From Segniliparus rotundus DSM 44985 (lineage in GTDB: Bacteria > Actinomycetota > Actinomycetes > Mycobacteriales > Mycobacteriaceae): a stretch of DNA of 64,000 bases. The DNA is taken from positions 248,001-312,000 of the forward strand of contig NC_014168.1 in the NCBI RefSeq assembly GCF_000092825.1, given 5' to 3'. Position numbers and translations under genes: made by a program. Of the stretch, positions 17,088 to 27,504 are shown piece by piece; the stretch's first letter is position 1, and the number at the start of each line of letters is the position of its first letter. The notes beneath the pieces were generated by a model. The model had not been told where the DNA came from and made no database searches. It saw nothing but the letters and a program-made list of their open reading frames with translations.

Positions 17088-17476
17088 CCGGCTTTCACCA
17101 GGCAGGAGACCTGCGCCCCTTGGCCGCTCGCCGTGCGCTCGTCCTGGATTTCGCCGTTCACCCGGATGCGGCAGCCGATGCTCCCGCTCTCGCCTTGTGC
17201 CACGAGGTTGGCGAACACGACCGGGGCCATTGTCGTGATCGTGCGCGACCACGGCAGGGCCGTGAAACTCGCGTTTTTCGGCTGGGCGTGCTCGTCCACG
17301 TAGCTGACCTTGCCGCGGGCCTGAGTCGCGCCGAAGACCTCGTAGACGACGGTTTTCGGCGTGATCGGGACGATGCTCTCCAAGTTCCCAGGCTGCGACA
17401 GACGGGTTTCGTCAGCCCCGAATTCGGCGCGCAGGCGGAGGACGGCGACCGTGCTGGCCGCCGCCGCGATCACCAC
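17084..17476 (-). CDS. MmpS-family membrane-anchored accessory protein with an unclear start
   Basis: Small partner of MmpL: one N-terminal membrane helix and an extracytoplasmic beta-sandwich. Conserved features are TVVYEVFGA, VSYVDEHAQP and GCRIRVNGEIQDER. The first usable start codon is GTG 17476, giving 130 residues, but the frame stays open upstream and reads LKKHWIPALV just before it. In the second mmpS of this window the matching position is MKSAWPYLV, so the expected start aligns with a CTC codon at 17501-17503. The true start may be non-standard or mutated. The stop overlaps the start of mmpL. Confidence 0.8.
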   Translation of the reverse strand: MVIAAAASTVAVLRLRAEFGADETRLSQPGNLESIVPITPKTVVYEVFGATQARGKVSYVDEHAQPKNASFTALPWSRTITTMAPVVFANLVAQGESGSIGCRIRVNGEIQDERTASGQGAQVSCLVKAG

Positions 17477-17561
17477 GAGAGCAGGTATCCAGTGTTTCTT
17501 GAGCGCGTTGATGGCCGGGTTCCTCTGGTCGTGTCGGGTGTGTTGTCGTTGGCGCGGGGTT

Positions 17562-18722
17562 TCATTCCCAGAAGGCCCGCCATGCCCGTTCTTCTTCGGC
17601 TTTGTCGTGGTGCAGTTCTTCGGACGGGGGTTCGAGGACGACGTCGGGGTGGGGGAGGGCGAAGAAGTCTCCTGCGCCCCGCGCGGCCTCGTGGCCGCCG
17701 GTGTCGATGAAGCAGTAGCCGAGTCCGGACAGGCTGCCGGGCTCGTTGGTCTTGCCGAAGTGGCGCAGGAGGTCTCGGGCCACCGCCTTGCCGCCGTTTT
17801 TGGCGAAGATCGCGGCTTTGGGGAGGGTTTTGCCCGAGGGCGAGGTGACGCTGGCGATGTCGCCGACAGCCCAGACGCCTTCGTGCTCTGTCCGCATGTT
17901 CTGCCGGTCCACCGAGATCCAGTCGTCTGCGCGCAGTGAGAGGGCGGGTTTGTGCGGGGGGACGAACACGAGCAGGTCGAAGGGGGCGGTCTCGCCGTCC
18001 GCGAACCGCACGGTTTTGGTGTGGTGGTCGACGCGCTGCACGGCGTGGCCGGGGTGGAAGGCGATCCCTTGTTCGTGGAGCAGCTCGACGAGCTTCGGCC
18101 CGGCGTGGGGCCCGGCGGACGGCATGGGCTGGGGTTCGGGAGTGTGGACCGAGATCTCCGTCGTTTCGCGGACGCCGCGCTCGTGGAGCAGGTCTGCTGC
18201 GAGCAGCGCGCCTTCGTACGGGGCCACCGGGCACCGGTAGGGCTGGGAGGCGACGAGGAACACCAGTTTGCCGCCGTCGAAGTGCTGCAACGCGCGATGG
18301 GCCCGTCCGGCTTCGGCCGCGCTGTAGTAGTGGACTGCCGATCCAGCGTCCAGGGCCTCGTGCAGGCCCGGCACCTCGCCGGGGGTGTTTTGCGCGCCCA
18401 ACGCGAGGACGAGCGCGTCGAAGCCGAGCTGTGCGCCGTCGTCGAGGGCGACGGTTTTGTGTGCTGGGTCCACGCCGACGACCTTGCCTTGGACGGTCGT
18501 CAGTCCGTCGAGGGCGTTCTGCGTCGGGCGGATGGGGACGCTCTGCTCGTCGCGCCAGCCGCGCATCACCCACGGCAGGGTGAACCCGAGGTAATGCTCG
18601 AAGTTTTGGTCCACGAGGACCACGTCGACGTCGTCGAGGGGAGCGCGCGATTCGCGCAGTTCTTTGACGACGCTCAGGCCGCCGATTCCCGCGCCGAGGA
18701 CGACGATTCGTTTCCTGTCCAT
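17562..18722 (-). CDS. Sulfide:quinone oxidoreductase-like flavoprotein
   Basis: A 386-residue FAD enzyme. It opens RIVVLGAGIGGLSVVKEL, a Rossmann FAD motif. ALGAQNTPGEVPGL and WAVGDIASV are the second and third flavin motifs. Two cysteines fit the redox pair of sulfide:quinone reductases and flavocytochrome c: one in QPYRCPVAPYEG (about 161), one in LGYCFIDTGG (about 337). Expected reaction: sulfide to persulfide or polysulfide with electrons to quinone. AGAAGGAAG lies before ATG 18722. It is 7 bp after the 54-residue gene and under the CstR-like operator. It could also oxidise another thiol, but the neighbours favour sulfide. Confidence 0.8.
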   Translation of the reverse strand: MDRKRIVVLGAGIGGLSVVKELRESRAPLDDVDVVLVDQNFEHYLGFTLPWVMRGWRDEQSVPIRPTQNALDGLTTVQGKVVGVDPAHKTVALDDGAQLGFDALVLALGAQNTPGEVPGLHEALDAGSAVHYYSAAEAGRAHRALQHFDGGKLVFLVASQPYRCPVAPYEGALLAADLLHERGVRETTEISVHTPEPQPMPSAGPHAGPKLVELLHEQGIAFHPGHAVQRVDHHTKTVRFADGETAPFDLLVFVPPHKPALSLRADDWISVDRQNMRTEHEGVWAVGDIASVTSPSGKTLPKAAIFAKNGGKAVARDLLRHFGKTNEPGSLSGLGYCFIDTGGHEAARGAGDFFALPHPDVVLEPPSEELHHDKAEEERAWRAFWE

Positions 18723-18729
18723 CTGCTGC

Positions 18730-18894
18730 CTACTTCCTTCTGAAAAAGCCCCCGAACGGGAATCGGGGTTGCTGGCCTGGGTGCCCGTCGCACCATTGCT
18801 CCGGCGGCGTCCGGCGTTTGACCGACTCGATGTGCGAGCCGCAGCCGGACCAGGTCGTCTTGCCGCAGGTCCGGCATTGCGCCGCATGGCACAC
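18730..18894 (-). CDS. 54-residue cysteine/histidine-rich zinc-binding-like protein
   Basis: Small gene between the CsoR-type repressor and the flavoprotein. It is read from GTG 18894, with GGAG 7 nt upstream, to TAG at 18730-18732. The protein begins VCHAAQCRTCGKTTWSGCGS. It has five cysteines plus WCDGH, and ends in a basic tail FFRRK. The CxxC, CG and WCxGH pattern is that of the small actinobacterial zinc-binding proteins seen near redox genes. It is co-transcribed with the flavoprotein 7 bp downstream. Plausible roles are metal binding or persulfide carriage. No function is established from sequence. Confidence 0.75.
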   Translation of the reverse strand: MCHAAQCRTCGKTTWSGCGSHIESVKRRTPPEQWCDGHPGQQPRFPFGGFFRRK

Positions 18895-18916
18895 GATGGT
18901 CTCCTTTCGTCGTGCC

Positions 18917-20523
<1,607 letters not shown>

Positions 20524-20658
20524 GCCGGCTCGGGGAGCGTTCTCAGGCCGGCGCTCGCCGGGGCCGGCCTCGGGTTTCGGGCCCGGACGGTTCGCTGACC
20601 GGGTGTCGTTGATGGAGGATGGGCGTTCTCCCGTCGCGCAACGCCGATGGGTTTCGCC

Positions 20659-21345
20659 ATGACGAGGAAGGTGCCCAGCGTGCCGGTGACGCCCGCGAAG
20701 AAACCGACCGCGCGCGCCCGGCAGGCGGCGCAGACGCGGGACCGCATCCTTGAGGCGGCGGTGCAATGCTTCTCGGAAGCCGCCTACGAGGAGGTCGCGG
20801 TCAGCGACATCGCCAAGGCCGCGGGGGTGGCGCATGGTCTGCTCTTCCATTATTTCGGCAGCAAGCGCGGGATGTATTTGGAGGCGATGCGGGTCGCGGC
20901 GCAACAGCTGGAGGCGTCTTTCGTCTTTGAGCCAGACTTGGAGCCGTTGGAGCAGGCGCGTCGCGCGGTTGCTTCGCACTTGCGTTTCCTCGCCGCCCAT
21001 CGAGGCATGGCCCTGCGCTTGATCCTGGGCGGCAGAGGGGCGGACCCTGCGGCGTGGGAGGTGTTCGAGGCCGCCCGATGGCGCGCTGTGGAGGCGACTG
21101 CCGCGCTCTTCGGGGTCGACTCCCAACGGCCCGCAACGCGCATGGCGTGCCGGGCCGCCGTGGGCGCGATGGACGAGGCCGCGGTTTTCTGGCTGCACAA
21201 CGACCAGCTGTTCGCCGTGGACGACATGGCCGAATGGATGGTGGCGATGGTGGCCTCGGTGGTGCGCGCGGCGATCCGGCTGGACCCCGGCATGGGAGTC
21301 GAGGACGCGCTGTCGGTGATCGACGGCCAGTTGCCGCCGGGGTAG
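20659..21345 (+). CDS. TetR-family transcriptional regulator
   Basis: A 228-residue regulator from ATG 20659; an ATG at 20647 adds four residues. After a basic Pro/Ala-rich N-terminus the helix-turn-helix runs from RDRILEAAVQCFSEAAYEEV through VSDIAKAAGVAHGLLFHYFGSK (about residues 30-75). The C-terminal ligand domain is unrecognised. It faces the SRPBCC/monooxygenase/ketoacyl-synthase genes, which run convergently. The dyad at 23289-23301 is a possible target. Confidence 0.88.
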   Translation: MTRKVPSVPVTPAKKPTARARQAAQTRDRILEAAVQCFSEAAYEEVAVSDIAKAAGVAHGLLFHYFGSKRGMYLEAMRVAAQQLEASFVFEPDLEPLEQARRAVASHLRFLAAHRGMALRLILGGRGADPAAWEVFEAARWRAVEATAALFGVDSQRPATRMACRAAVGAMDEAAVFWLHNDQLFAVDDMAEWMVAMVASVVRAAIRLDPGMGVEDALSVIDGQLPPG

Positions 21346-21461
21346 CGCCCCGGCCAAGGGCGCCGGGGGCGTCGCCAAGAGCGTGGGCGCATGGATGTTT
21401 GGGCGGGTATTCCAGCCCGCGCGGTTGCGGGGGCGTTTTCTGCGCGCGGTGCTCGCGCGGG

Positions 21462-21902
21462 CTAGCCAGCCGCGACGAGTGTTGCGAGTTTTTCCAACGA
21501 GGCGTCGAGCTCTTTGCGGAACGCCCGCTCCAGCACCTTGCCCAGCGGGCCGACCAGCACAGGGCTGGTGAAGACGATGTGCAAGGTCGCACGTGACCGC
21601 TCTGCGGGCCGGTCTGCGACCGAGAATTCCAAGACGACGCTCGATCCCGTGCTGCCCGAGCCGGACAGGGACACGAACTCGGGGCCGCGGATGTCGTCGG
21701 CGTGGAACTCGATGGCGTCGGTGACGCCCTTGATCTTGACCACCTCGACAAAGCGGGCGCCCTTTTCCAGCGCGGCAGGCGGTTCTTCCGCCCACTTGGC
21801 GTGCAGGGTGTTCCAGTCCGCGAACCGTTGCGGGTTGGAGACCGCGGACCAGACCAGCGCCTGCGGCGCGTCGATTTCTCGGGAAGTGGTGACCTCGGGC
21901 AT
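21462..21902 (-). CDS. SRPBCC (polyketide cyclase/dehydrase-like) protein
   Basis: A 146-residue START-like fold. It begins PEVTTSREIDAPQALVWSAVSNPQRFADWN, the typical first strand and helix of the family, and ends with the long C-terminal helix (LERAFRKELDASLEKLATL). Such proteins bind hydrophobic ligands in a deep cavity. A second ATG one codon upstream (21905) exists. It lies 43 bp after the flavin monooxygenase gene and is probably in its operon, perhaps acting on the same substrate. Confidence 0.8.
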   Translation of the reverse strand: MPEVTTSREIDAPQALVWSAVSNPQRFADWNTLHAKWAEEPPAALEKGARFVEVVKIKGVTDAIEFHADDIRGPEFVSLSGSGSTGSSVVLEFSVADRPAERSRATLHIVFTSPVLVGPLGKVLERAFRKELDASLEKLATLVAAG

Positions 21903-21945
21903 CACAGAGCTCTTTCGTCGGTGGGGCGGTTTCTCGTCGCGGGCT

Positions 21946-23133
21946 TCACAGGATCGCTGTGATGTGGTCGGTTCTGCCCAACAACGCTTTCCCGTAGGTC
22001 TCCATCGAGACCTGGGGCAGAATGACCGCGTGCCGCTGGCCGACGTTCGCGTCGCGCCAGATGCGTTGCAGCGGGTTGACGTCCGCGAAGCTCCCTGCGC
22101 CGCAGGCGTTCAGCAGCGTGTTGATCGCGTCGTTGACGCTCGTCAGGGCGACTGCGGCGTCTGCCCGCATCCGCGCCCGCGCCGCGACGTCGGGGTACAC
22201 GCCCTGCTCGGCGTATCGCTCGACGTCGTCCGCGGCCCGGTAGGCATGCAGATGGGCGGTGTCGATCTTTGTCGCAGCGTCCGCCACCAACAGTTGGAAA
22301 GCGACGGAATCGGCCTGCTGTTCGATGTTGGTGTAGGCCAATGCCTTGGTCGAAGCCTTTTTCACCGCGATGTCGAGGGCGGCGCGGCCGAGGCCGAGCT
22401 GTGGCCCGATGAGGACGAGCACCAGCATGGGGGCGAACGCCGACCGGTAAAACGGGTTGTCCGGGTACTGCTCCACAGAGTCCCCGGACACCACCGGCAG
22501 CATCGAGCTGACGCGGTGGCTCGGCACGAACACGTCGTCGGCGACGATGGTGTTGCTGCCGGACGAGCGCATCCCCGCGACGTGCCAGGTGTCCTTGATC
22601 TGAACGTCCGAGGCGCGCATGACGACCATGGATTGGTCGATCTCGTCGCCGTTCTCGTCCACCTCCCACACCCCGCCCGAAACCCAGTCGGCGTGCAAAC
22701 TCGCCGAGCAGTACGGCCATTCTCCGCGAATCAGGTAACCGCCGGGCGTCGCGCGCGCCGTGCCGCCCGGCGACACCACCCCGGACAGGATGGCGTCGGG
22801 GCCGTCCGCGTATATCTCGTCGACAGTGGCAGCGTCGTACAGGCAGGTCGACCAGGCGTTGATGTTGGAGAGCGTGGTCACCCACGAGGTTCCGCCGTCC
22901 GCCTCCGCGATCAGGGCGGACAGGTCCAACATGGCGCGCAGGCCCGCCTCCAGGCCGCCGAAGCGCCTCGGCGCGGCGAGCCGGAACGCGCCCGCGTCCC
23001 GCAGCGCGGCGATCACCTCGTCGGCGATCTTGCGGTCCCGCTCGTTTTGGGCCGCGTGCTCACGGATCAATGGCAGCAAGTCGCGCACTCGGTCGAGGAC
23101 GTCGGCGGCGGTGATGGTGTCGAACGTGGTCAT
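21946..23133 (-). CDS. Acyl-CoA-dehydrogenase-fold flavin monooxygenase (HsaA/DszC-like)
   Basis: A 395-residue protein with the acyl-CoA dehydrogenase fold, but of the flavin-dependent monooxygenase subgroup. An N-terminal helical domain opens VLDRVRDLLPLIREHAAQNERD, then FRLAAPRRFGGLEAG. DGGTSWVTTLSNINAW and YLIRGEWPYCSASLHADW occupy the middle beta domain, with GMRSSGSNTIVADDVFVP before the C-terminal bundle. HsaA and similar enzymes hydroxylate phenols or heterocycles using FMNH2 or FADH2 from a separate reductase. No catalytic Glu of true dehydrogenases is evident. The reductase is not in this window. Confidence 0.8.
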   Translation of the reverse strand: MTTFDTITAADVLDRVRDLLPLIREHAAQNERDRKIADEVIAALRDAGAFRLAAPRRFGGLEAGLRAMLDLSALIAEADGGTSWVTTLSNINAWSTCLYDAATVDEIYADGPDAILSGVVSPGGTARATPGGYLIRGEWPYCSASLHADWVSGGVWEVDENGDEIDQSMVVMRASDVQIKDTWHVAGMRSSGSNTIVADDVFVPSHRVSSMLPVVSGDSVEQYPDNPFYRSAFAPMLVLVLIGPQLGLGRAALDIAVKKASTKALAYTNIEQQADSVAFQLLVADAATKIDTAHLHAYRAADDVERYAEQGVYPDVAARARMRADAAVALTSVNDAINTLLNACGAGSFADVNPLQRIWRDANVGQRHAVILPQVSMETYGKALLGRTDHITAIL

Positions 23134-23288
23134 GGCGTTCCTCCAAGCGGTCGTCGGTGGGTGGTCTGCGTTGCTCTGCGGCGAGGCGGCGCAGGTCCGC
23201 TTGTTCGTCGACCGGCGCGGGCCGTGTGTGGCGTCGTCATGTTGCTCTCCTTTGCGCCGAGGAACGCCCGCCCAGTCTAAGATTTCAG

Positions 23289-23301
23289 TGACTCTGTGTC
23301 A
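23289..23301. promoter_or_regulatory. Weak candidate operator upstream of the flavin monooxygenase
   Basis: TGACTCTGTGTCA is a dyad with five of six pairs matched, 155 bp before the monooxygenase start. The rest of the 23134-23481 gap after the ketoacyl-synthase stop shows no gene I can support. Assignment to the TetR regulator at 20659 is a guess. Confidence 0.3.
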
Positions 23302-23481
23302 ATGACGCTTGATCAATTATTTTGGGACGAGTGTGCCCCAGATCGGGGGAGGGGTCGGCAAAGCTTTCTCGGCGCCGGTGTTGAACAGGGCGTTGCCGCT
23401 GTTCGGCCTGAGGCGCGCGGGTGGTTCGCGACACGCCGTCAGGGGTTCCTCGCTCAGGCGAAGGGCCCTGCGGCGGCAGAA

Positions 23482-24741
23482 TCAGTACTTGCCGAAGACG
23501 GTGGCGGTGTTGTGCCCGCCGAACCCGAACGAGTTGTTGATGGCGTACGCGTGGTCGCTTTTGCGGGGTTCGCCGCTGACCACGTCGAGGTCGATCTCCG
23601 GGTCGGGGGTCTCCAGGTTCAGGGTCGGGGGGATGATGCCCTCTTGCAGGGTTTTGACCGTGATGACCGCTTCGACCGCGCCGACTGCCCCCACGGAGTG
23701 ACCGATCGCGCCTTTGGGCGCGTACACCTCGGCGTGTTGCAGGCCCGCGAGGCGGATGGCTTTGGCCTCGGCGAGGTCCCCGACGCTCGTCGCGGTCGCA
23801 TGCGCGTTGACGTGGCCGACGTCGCCGGGTTGCAGCCCGGCGTTCTCCAGCGCCCGGGTCATCGCCCTGGCGGCGCCGACGCCGTCGGGGTGCGGGGCCA
23901 CCAGGTGGTGGCCGTCGGAGGTGATCCCCGCGCCGAGCAGGCGGGCGTAGCTCCGGGCCCCTCGGGCTTTGGCGTGCTCTTCGGTCTCGATGACGAGCAG
24001 CGCGCCGCTCTCGCCGAACACGAAGCCGGTCCGGTTCTTGTCGAAGGGCCGCGAGGCTTTCTCGGGTTCGTCGTTGGCGGTCGAGAGCACGATGCGCATA
24101 TTGGCGAACGCGGCGACGGCGAAAGCGTCGATGGCCGCCTCGACGCCGCCGCAGATCGCGATGTCGGCGTCGCCGTAGGCGATCTGGCGCCACGCGTGCG
24201 CGATGGCTTCGTTGCCCGACGCGCAGGCGGACACCGGCGTGATGATGCCGCCGCGCGCTTTGCGTTCGAGCCCGACCACTGCGGCGGGGCCGTTGGCCAT
24301 GAACATTTGCACGGTGAAGGGCGAGATGGCCCGTGCGCCCTTCTCGCGCATCTCGTCGTACGCTTCGGCCATGCCCCGCACCGAGCCCATCCCCGCGCCG
24401 ATGGCGACGGCCAGCCGCGCCTCGTCGACGCCGTCCGGCGACCCGGCGTCCGCCCAGGCCTGGCGGCCGAGGACCGTCGCCATGCGCTGCACGTAGGACA
24501 TGCGCCGGTGTTCGACTTTGGTCAGGTCTTTGTCGAAATCGCGGACTTTCAACCGTCCGCCGATGCGGACGGGAAGGTCCAATCCGGCCGCGAAGTCGTC
24601 TTCGAGGGCGCGGATGCCGCTCTCGCCGTCGAGAAGCCCCTGCCATGTGCCCTCGACGTCGGGGGCGATGGCGCTCATCATGGCCATGCCGGTCACAACA
24701 ATGCTCGGGAATCCGCCATTCGCCGTGGATGGTCTCGCCAT
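23482..24741 (-). CDS. kasB: Beta-ketoacyl-ACP synthase II, KasA/KasB type
   Basis: A 419-residue condensing enzyme of the FAS-II system that elongates meromycolic acid chains. The catalytic cysteine is in [16 protein letters not shown]. Two histidines are in [11 protein letters not shown] and [16 protein letters not shown], and the C-terminal [10 protein letters not shown] loop is intact. AAGGAGGAG lies before the ATG. Close to mycobacterial KasA/KasB, but it stands alone here without acpM, accD6 or fabD, so KasB versus KasA cannot be decided. The symbol is tentative. A promoter with a palindrome lies upstream. Confidence 0.9.
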   Translation of the reverse strand: MARPSTANGGFPSIVVTGMAMMSAIAPDVEGTWQGLLDGESGIRALEDDFAAGLDLPVRIGGRLKVRDFDKDLTKVEHRRMSYVQRMATVLGRQAWADAGSPDGVDEARLAVAIGAGMGSVRGMAEAYDEMREKGARAISPFTVQMFMANGPAAVVGLERKARGGIITPVSACASGNEAIAHAWRQIAYGDADIAICGGVEAAIDAFAVAAFANMRIVLSTANDEPEKASRPFDKNRTGFVFGESGALLVIETEEHAKARGARSYARLLGAGITSDGHHLVAPHPDGVGAARAMTRALENAGLQPGDVGHVNAHATATSVGDLAEAKAIRLAGLQHAEVYAPKGAIGHSVGAVGAVEAVITVKTLQEGIIPPTLNLETPDPEIDLDVVSGEPRKSDHAYAINNSFGFGGHNTATVFGKY

Positions 24742-24793
24742 GGTCAGCGCTCCTCCTTGATGCGCTTCGGCGGCCGCCGCCGCAAGCTTTTTG

Positions 24794-24818
24794 TTCGCAA
24801 GTGCGAAGTAACTTTATA
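24794..24818 (-). promoter_or_regulatory. Promoter with palindromic operator for the ketoacyl synthase
   Basis: On the minus strand a TATAAA -10 (24813-24818) is followed at the expected start point by TTCGCA-AG-TGCGAA (24794-24807), a perfect 6-bp dyad. A repressor bound there would block initiation. The regulator is unknown. The rest of 24742-25049 contains several AATCGCGA/TCGCGA motifs but no gene. Confidence 0.5.
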
Positions 24819-25049
24819 CCTGAGAGTTTGCTGGCAACAAGCGCCCACGCCGCCTTTTTGCGTGTCCGTCCGCATGCTCTGCGCAATGAGTGACATGTTG
24901 CACATTGCGAGTGTAAACGACCGCGCGGCGAGGGTCGCGGAAGGCCCGTCGGAATCGCGAAACTCGCGAGAATCGCGACGGAATCGGGCGTGCGAATGCT
25001 CCCGTTCGTCAGGCGTTCGGAAAGTCAGGTGTTCGGAAACACAGCCCGC

Positions 25050-25634
25050 TCAGATATACAGCGCGGGGTCGATGTAGCACGTCGGGTCGACCCCCGGCTC
25101 GCGTTGCTTCTCAGTGCGCGAACGCACGACCGCGGGGATGCCTGTCGCAATCGATTCGGCGGGCACGTCGCGGGTGACCACGGCATTCGCCCCGACGGCG
25201 CTGTCGTCGCCGATCCGCAGCGGCCCGAGGACTTTCGCCCCGGCCCCGACGGTGACCCGGTTGCCGATGGTGGGGTGGCGCTTGCCTGCCCGCAAGGACC
25301 GCCCGCCCAAGGTGACCCCGTGGTACACCATGACGTCGTCGCCGATCTCCGCGGTTTCCCCGATCACAACGCCCATGCCGTGGTCGATGAAGAACCGTCG
25401 GCCGATTGTGGCCCCCGGATGTATTTCGACTCCGGTGAAGAACCGGGCGAGCTGGGACAGCGCTCTGGCTGGCCCGCGCAACGCCGGTGTGGCCCACATG
25501 CGGTGCGCGACCCGGTAGGCCCAGATCGCGTGCAACCCGGAATAGAGCAGCGCGTTCTCCAGGTCGCTGCGCGCGGCAGGGTCGTGGCTGCGCGCGTTCT
25601 GCAAGTCTTCGCGCAAAGCGGACAGGACGGACAC
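25050..25634 (-). CDS. cysE: Serine O-acetyltransferase
   Basis: A 194-residue left-handed beta-helix acetyltransferase that makes O-acetylserine for cysteine synthesis. Start GTG 25634 ([21 protein letters not shown]), 7 bp after cysK; a longer reading to 25712 would overlap cysK and is unlikely. Features: hexapeptide repeats from [23 protein letters not shown] onward, the catalytic [19 protein letters not shown] region, and a C-terminal tail ending in YIDPALYI, whose final isoleucine is the residue that docks into CysK to form the cysteine synthase complex. Confidence 0.93.
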   Translation of the reverse strand: MSVLSALREDLQNARSHDPAARSDLENALLYSGLHAIWAYRVAHRMWATPALRGPARALSQLARFFTGVEIHPGATIGRRFFIDHGMGVVIGETAEIGDDVMVYHGVTLGGRSLRAGKRHPTIGNRVTVGAGAKVLGPLRIGDDSAVGANAVVTRDVPAESIATGIPAVVRSRTEKQREPGVDPTCYIDPALYI

Positions 25635-25641
25635 GGCGCCG

Positions 25642-26577
25642 TCAGTCCCGGATGTGGTCGAAGAGCGCGGTCGAGATGTACCGCTCGCCGAAATCGCAGA
25701 CGACCGTGACAATGAGCTTCCCGGCGTTCTCCGGGCGTTTGGCGAGTTCGAGCGCGGCCCAGACGTTCGCGCCCGCCGAAATGCCGCCGAGGATGCCCTC
25801 TTCGACGCCCAGCGCCCTGGCGACTTTGATCGCGTCGGCGAATTCCACGTCGAGGATCTCGTCGTAGATGTCGCGGTCGAGCACCTCGGGGATGAAGTTC
25901 GCGCCGATGCCTTGGATTTTGTGGGCGCCTGCCGCGCCGCCGTTGAGGATCGGGGAGTCCTTGGGCTCGACGCCGACGATCCGCACGCCCGGTTTGCGCG
26001 CCTTCAGCGCGCGCCCGACGCCGCTGATGGTCCCGCCGGTCCCGATGCCCGCGACGAAGACGTCGACGGCGCCGTCGGTGTCGGCCCAGATCTCCTCGCC
26101 CGTGGTCTGCTCGTGCATCGCGGGGTTGGCGGGGTTCGAGAACTGATTGGCCGCCACGGCGTTGTGGGTGCCGGCGATGATCTGCTTCGCCCGCTCCACA
26201 GCCCCGGCCATGCCTTCCGATCCGGGGGTCAGCACGATCTCGGCCCCGAACGCGCGCAGCATCGCGCGCCGCTCGACAGACATCGTGTCCGGCATCGTCA
26301 AGATCACCTTGTACCCTCGTGCGGCTCCGACCATGGCTAACGCGATCCCGGTGTTGCCGCTGGTGGCTTCGACGATGGTGCCGCCGGGCCGCAGCTCGCC
26401 CGAGCGCTCCGCCGCGTCGATGATCGCCACGCCGACCCGGTCTTTGACGCTGTTCGCCGGGTTGTAGTACTCGAGTTTGGCCACGACGCGGCCAGGCAGC
26501 CCCGCGGTCAACCGGTTCAGCTGAACGAGCGGGGTGTGCCCGACCAGATCACTGACGTTCTCGTAAATCTTGCTCAT
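25642..26577 (-). CDS. cysK: O-acetylserine sulfhydrylase (cysteine synthase)
   Basis: A 311-residue PLP enzyme making cysteine from O-acetylserine and sulfide. Start ATG 26577 behind AAGGAT ([18 protein letters not shown]). The PLP lysine is in [13 protein letters not shown]; the substrate loop is [11 protein letters not shown] and the phosphate-binding loop is [12 protein letters not shown]. First gene of a cysK-cysE operon, as in mycobacteria. Its sulfide use links to the SQR-like gene at 17562. Confidence 0.95.
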   Translation of the reverse strand: MSKIYENVSDLVGHTPLVQLNRLTAGLPGRVVAKLEYYNPANSVKDRVGVAIIDAAERSGELRPGGTIVEATSGNTGIALAMVGAARGYKVILTMPDTMSVERRAMLRAFGAEIVLTPGSEGMAGAVERAKQIIAGTHNAVAANQFSNPANPAMHEQTTGEEIWADTDGAVDVFVAGIGTGGTISGVGRALKARKPGVRIVGVEPKDSPILNGGAAGAHKIQGIGANFIPEVLDRDIYDEILDVEFADAIKVARALGVEEGILGGISAGANVWAALELAKRPENAGKLIVTVVCDFGERYISTALFDHIRD

Positions 26578-26824
26578 CGCTGATCCTTCTCGTGCCGCCG
26601 CGGCACCAATGCCCTGCATGACTCACACTACGTTACCTGCGGCCCGGCCGTGTTCTCGCGCTCTGGCCGCTGTGGCTGCCGGGCGAGGCGGTTGAGAAGA
26701 AATCTCGCCGATCCGAGACCGCGGCGCGGGCGGCATGCTCGCGGTCTCTGGCCGATCGCGTGTCCCGGCGGGCGTTTGGTTGAATGGGCGAGCCCACTTC
26801 GAGCGACTGGAAAGAGCGACCTTC

Positions 26825-27502
26825 ATGGACTTGCAGGACGAGCGCGCCCGCGCCGCGCCGGTCATCATTGCCGACGGATTGGGCGTGGACGGCGAGCACG
26901 GCCCGTTCTTCTCCGACATCCGCCTTGCGCTCGCGCCGGGCTTGCACGCTGTGCGGACATCCGGCCCACCAGCGCAGAGCGTGCTGCTGCTGACGCTCGC
27001 GGGACGTTTCAAGCCGAGCCGGGGCGAGCTGTCCGTGCGCGGGGACGTCGAGCCGGGGAAAATCCGACGGCATTGCGCGATCGCGGCTTTCGCCGACATC
27101 GACGAGTTGGAGGAGGCGGTCACCGTGCGGACAGTGCTCGCCGAGCAGCGGCGATGGCTGGCTCCGTGGTGCTCGCGGGCCAAGGCCGAGCCCGCCGCGG
27201 CGGTGCTGGGCGAGGTGTTCGCCGAGATCCCCCCGCCGCCGTTGGCGAAATATGTCGCCGACCTTTCCGACCTTGAGGTGTTCCTGCTCAGGATCGCTCT
27301 CGCGCTCGTGACAGACCGGCCGATTCTGGTGGTCGGCGACTTGGAGCAGGTCCGCGACAGTGCGCACCGGGCGCTCGCGGCCCGCCGCCTGGGCGCGCTC
27401 GCCGCCCGGCGGACCGTCGTCGTCGGGGTGGCCAACCCCCTCGGCGACGACGCTCCCGACCACACTTTGCACGACTGTCGCATTCTGCTCAGAAAGGACT
27501 GA
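26825..27502 (+). CDS. Degenerate ABC-transporter ATPase-like protein
   Basis: A 225-residue protein with the outline of an ABC ATPase. It starts at ATG 26825. The first strands read IIADGLGVDGEHGPFFSDIRLALAPG. The Walker A site is degraded to TSGPPAQSV with no GKS/T, and the signature is reduced to VADLSDLEVFLLRIALAL. Walker B is PILVVGDLEQV. ATP hydrolysis is doubtful. It ends 2 bp before the YhgE/Pip gene, and such ABC-like partners are common beside YhgE genes in actinobacteria. The 26578-26824 stretch upstream has no gene and must carry the promoter. Confidence 0.7.
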   Translation: MDLQDERARAAPVIIADGLGVDGEHGPFFSDIRLALAPGLHAVRTSGPPAQSVLLLTLAGRFKPSRGELSVRGDVEPGKIRRHCAIAAFADIDELEEAVTVRTVLAEQRRWLAPWCSRAKAEPAAAVLGEVFAEIPPPPLAKYVADLSDLEVFLLRIALALVTDRPILVVGDLEQVRDSAHRALAARRLGALAARRTVVVGVANPLGDDAPDHTLHDCRILLRKD

Positions 27503-27504
27503 AC

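Noticed and set aside
23134-23481. A plus-strand gene between the monooxygenase and ketoacyl synthase (frame from 23309)
   Set aside because: Most of the frame lies antisense to the synthase, and the intergenic part has no ribosome site or conserved motif.
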